From assembly GCA_024400635.1 (NCBI GenBank), contig JAKSMI010000002.1, positions 56,305-120,304 of the forward strand: 64,000 bases of DNA. The letters run 5' to 3'. How positions within the stretch are numbered: position 1 is the first letter of the stretch; each line of letters opens with the position of its first letter. The translations under genes were made by a program, and so were the position numbers. The notes under the pieces are model-generated. The model ran no database searches and was not told where the DNA came from. It was given only the letters and a program-made list of their open reading frames with translations. This document shows positions 63,398 through 64,000 of this stretch, piece by piece. The DNA comes from Bacteroidales bacterium (lineage in GTDB: Bacteria > Bacteroidota > Bacteroidia > Bacteroidales > WCHB1-69).

Positions 63398-64000
63398 ATT
63401 TTCGGCAACATTGCGTATATGAGTTTTGTCATTTTTGGACCAGCTTCGGCAGCTTTTGCCAACACAACTTCGTGAGATGCTTTTTTAACTTTTCCTTCAA
63501 AACCCTCATCAGTTATGATGGAAATGGCAAAAGTTTCCATTCCGCCGTGGTGGGCGATAATAGCTTCGGGTACAGTGGACATACCCACGGCGTCAGCGCC
63601 CAAGCGATGGAACATGCGATATTCTGCAGGCGTTTCGAAAGTTGGACCGCGCGAACCCAAATAAATGCCTTCTTTTAATGGAATACAGAGTTGAGCGGCC
63701 GTTTCTTTGGCTATATTGCGCAAGCGCAATGAATAGGTTTCACCCATGTCGGGGAAACGAGGTCCTAACTCTTCGTAGTTCGGTCCCATCAATGGATTGT
63801 CGCAGAAAAAGTTGATGTGGTCGGTAATCATCATCAACGAGCCACAGCCAATTTCTGGATTGACGGAGCCCGCCGCATTCGACAAGAGTACGATATTGAT
63901 GCCCATGGCTTTGAAAACACGCATCGGGAAGGTGACGATTTTCAGATCGTAGCCTTCATAAAAGTGGAAGCGCCCGTTCTGAACCACCACATCAACGTTG
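63394..64000 (-). CDS. Purine nucleoside phosphorylase, 5' end outside the window
   Basis: The C-terminal 201 residues are visible and the frame is open to the window edge. It has VVQNGRFHFYEGYD, LLSNAAGSVNPEIGCGSLMMITDHINF, YLGSRGPTFETPAEYRMF, GADAVGMSTVPEAIIAHHGG and FAISIITDEGFEG. These identify the trimeric class II type that splits inosine and guanosine into base and ribose-1-phosphate. It is convergent with the TonB receptor gene; the stop codons overlap. Confidence 0.95.
   Translation of the reverse strand, partial: NVDVVVQNGRFHFYEGYDLKIVTFPMRVFKAMGINIVLLSNAAGSVNPEIGCGSLMMITDHINFFCDNPLMGPNYEELGPRFPDMGETYSLRLRNIAKETAAQLCIPLKEGIYLGSRGPTFETPAEYRMFHRLGADAVGMSTVPEAIIAHHGGMETFAISIITDEGFEGKVKKASHEVVLAKAAEAGPKMTKLIYAMLPKI

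Noticed and set aside
1..64000. CRISPR array, prophage, insertion sequence or defence system
   Set aside because: No regularly spaced repeats, transposase, integrase, phage structural genes or nuclease/toxin cassettes were seen on either strand.

Overview
The window is chromosomal DNA of a Bacteroidota bacterium, most likely Bacteroidales. Evidence for this: type IX secretion (T9SS) sorting domains of both common types, a TonB-dependent receptor with a CarboxypepD-like N-terminus, an extended SecA, the neighbourhood nusB-DUF1573-yajC-YbbR-coaE, lipoproteins with short lipoboxes, and a TAnnTTTG promoter -7 element in front of most transcription units. Most of the sequence looks to be about 40% GC. 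There is no insertion sequence, prophage, CRISPR array or obvious defence or biosynthetic cluster. The window is mainly core genome, with one accessory-looking locus and a set of short dispersed repeats.

Layout. 1-5896: the 3' part of a giant T9SS-exported adhesin with a nearly identical duplicated module. 6259-11015: secA, then threonine aldolase and a small membrane protein on the opposite strand. 11118-14531: a GC-rich gene with two Fibrobacter-type major paralogous domains, bracketed by 21-bp direct repeats and carrying small palindromes inside its reading frame. 14640-20704: OmpA/TPR lipoprotein, SAM hydroxide adenosyltransferase, ClC transporter, lipoamide dehydrogenase. 20842-21416: tRNA-Arg(CCG) and a His/Cys-rich lipoprotein. 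21625-27233: bamA, three tandem skp/ompH genes and der. 27883-33645: a secreted gliding-type protein, an M24 peptidase, ackA and aroB. 33701-36960: a cysteine desulfidase family gene, a MATE exporter and a lipoprotein. 37102-39854: the nusB-coaE cluster. 40021-41390: pyrBI. 41505-45160: ftsQAZ. 45287-47625: a porin and a Gate-domain membrane protein. 47760-51230: aminotransferase, phoH, lpxK. 51444-57374 (minus strand): thyA, ctpA, dnaG and an SNF-type symporter. 57597-58952: corA and a retropepsin-like protein. 59054-63397: glutamine synthetase, a small membrane-anchored protein and a TonB-dependent receptor. 63394 to the end: 3' part of purine nucleoside phosphorylase.

How the genes work together. 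Many serve the cell envelope: SecA and YajC move proteins through the inner membrane, Skp-like chaperones and BamA assemble outer-membrane proteins, LpxK completes lipid A, FtsQAZ divide the cell, and the T9SS cargo is displayed on the surface. Others are housekeeping metabolism: pyrimidines (PyrBI, ThyA), purine salvage, acetate, shikimate, glutamine and threonine/cysteine breakdown.

The most unusual material is not a new enzyme system but the repeats. A dispersed element of about 130 bp with internal hairpins occurs three times (6027, 27359, 51302). A GAGACG...CGTCTC palindrome has apparently entered a coding sequence in frame. The GC-rich gene at 11397 sits between direct repeats.
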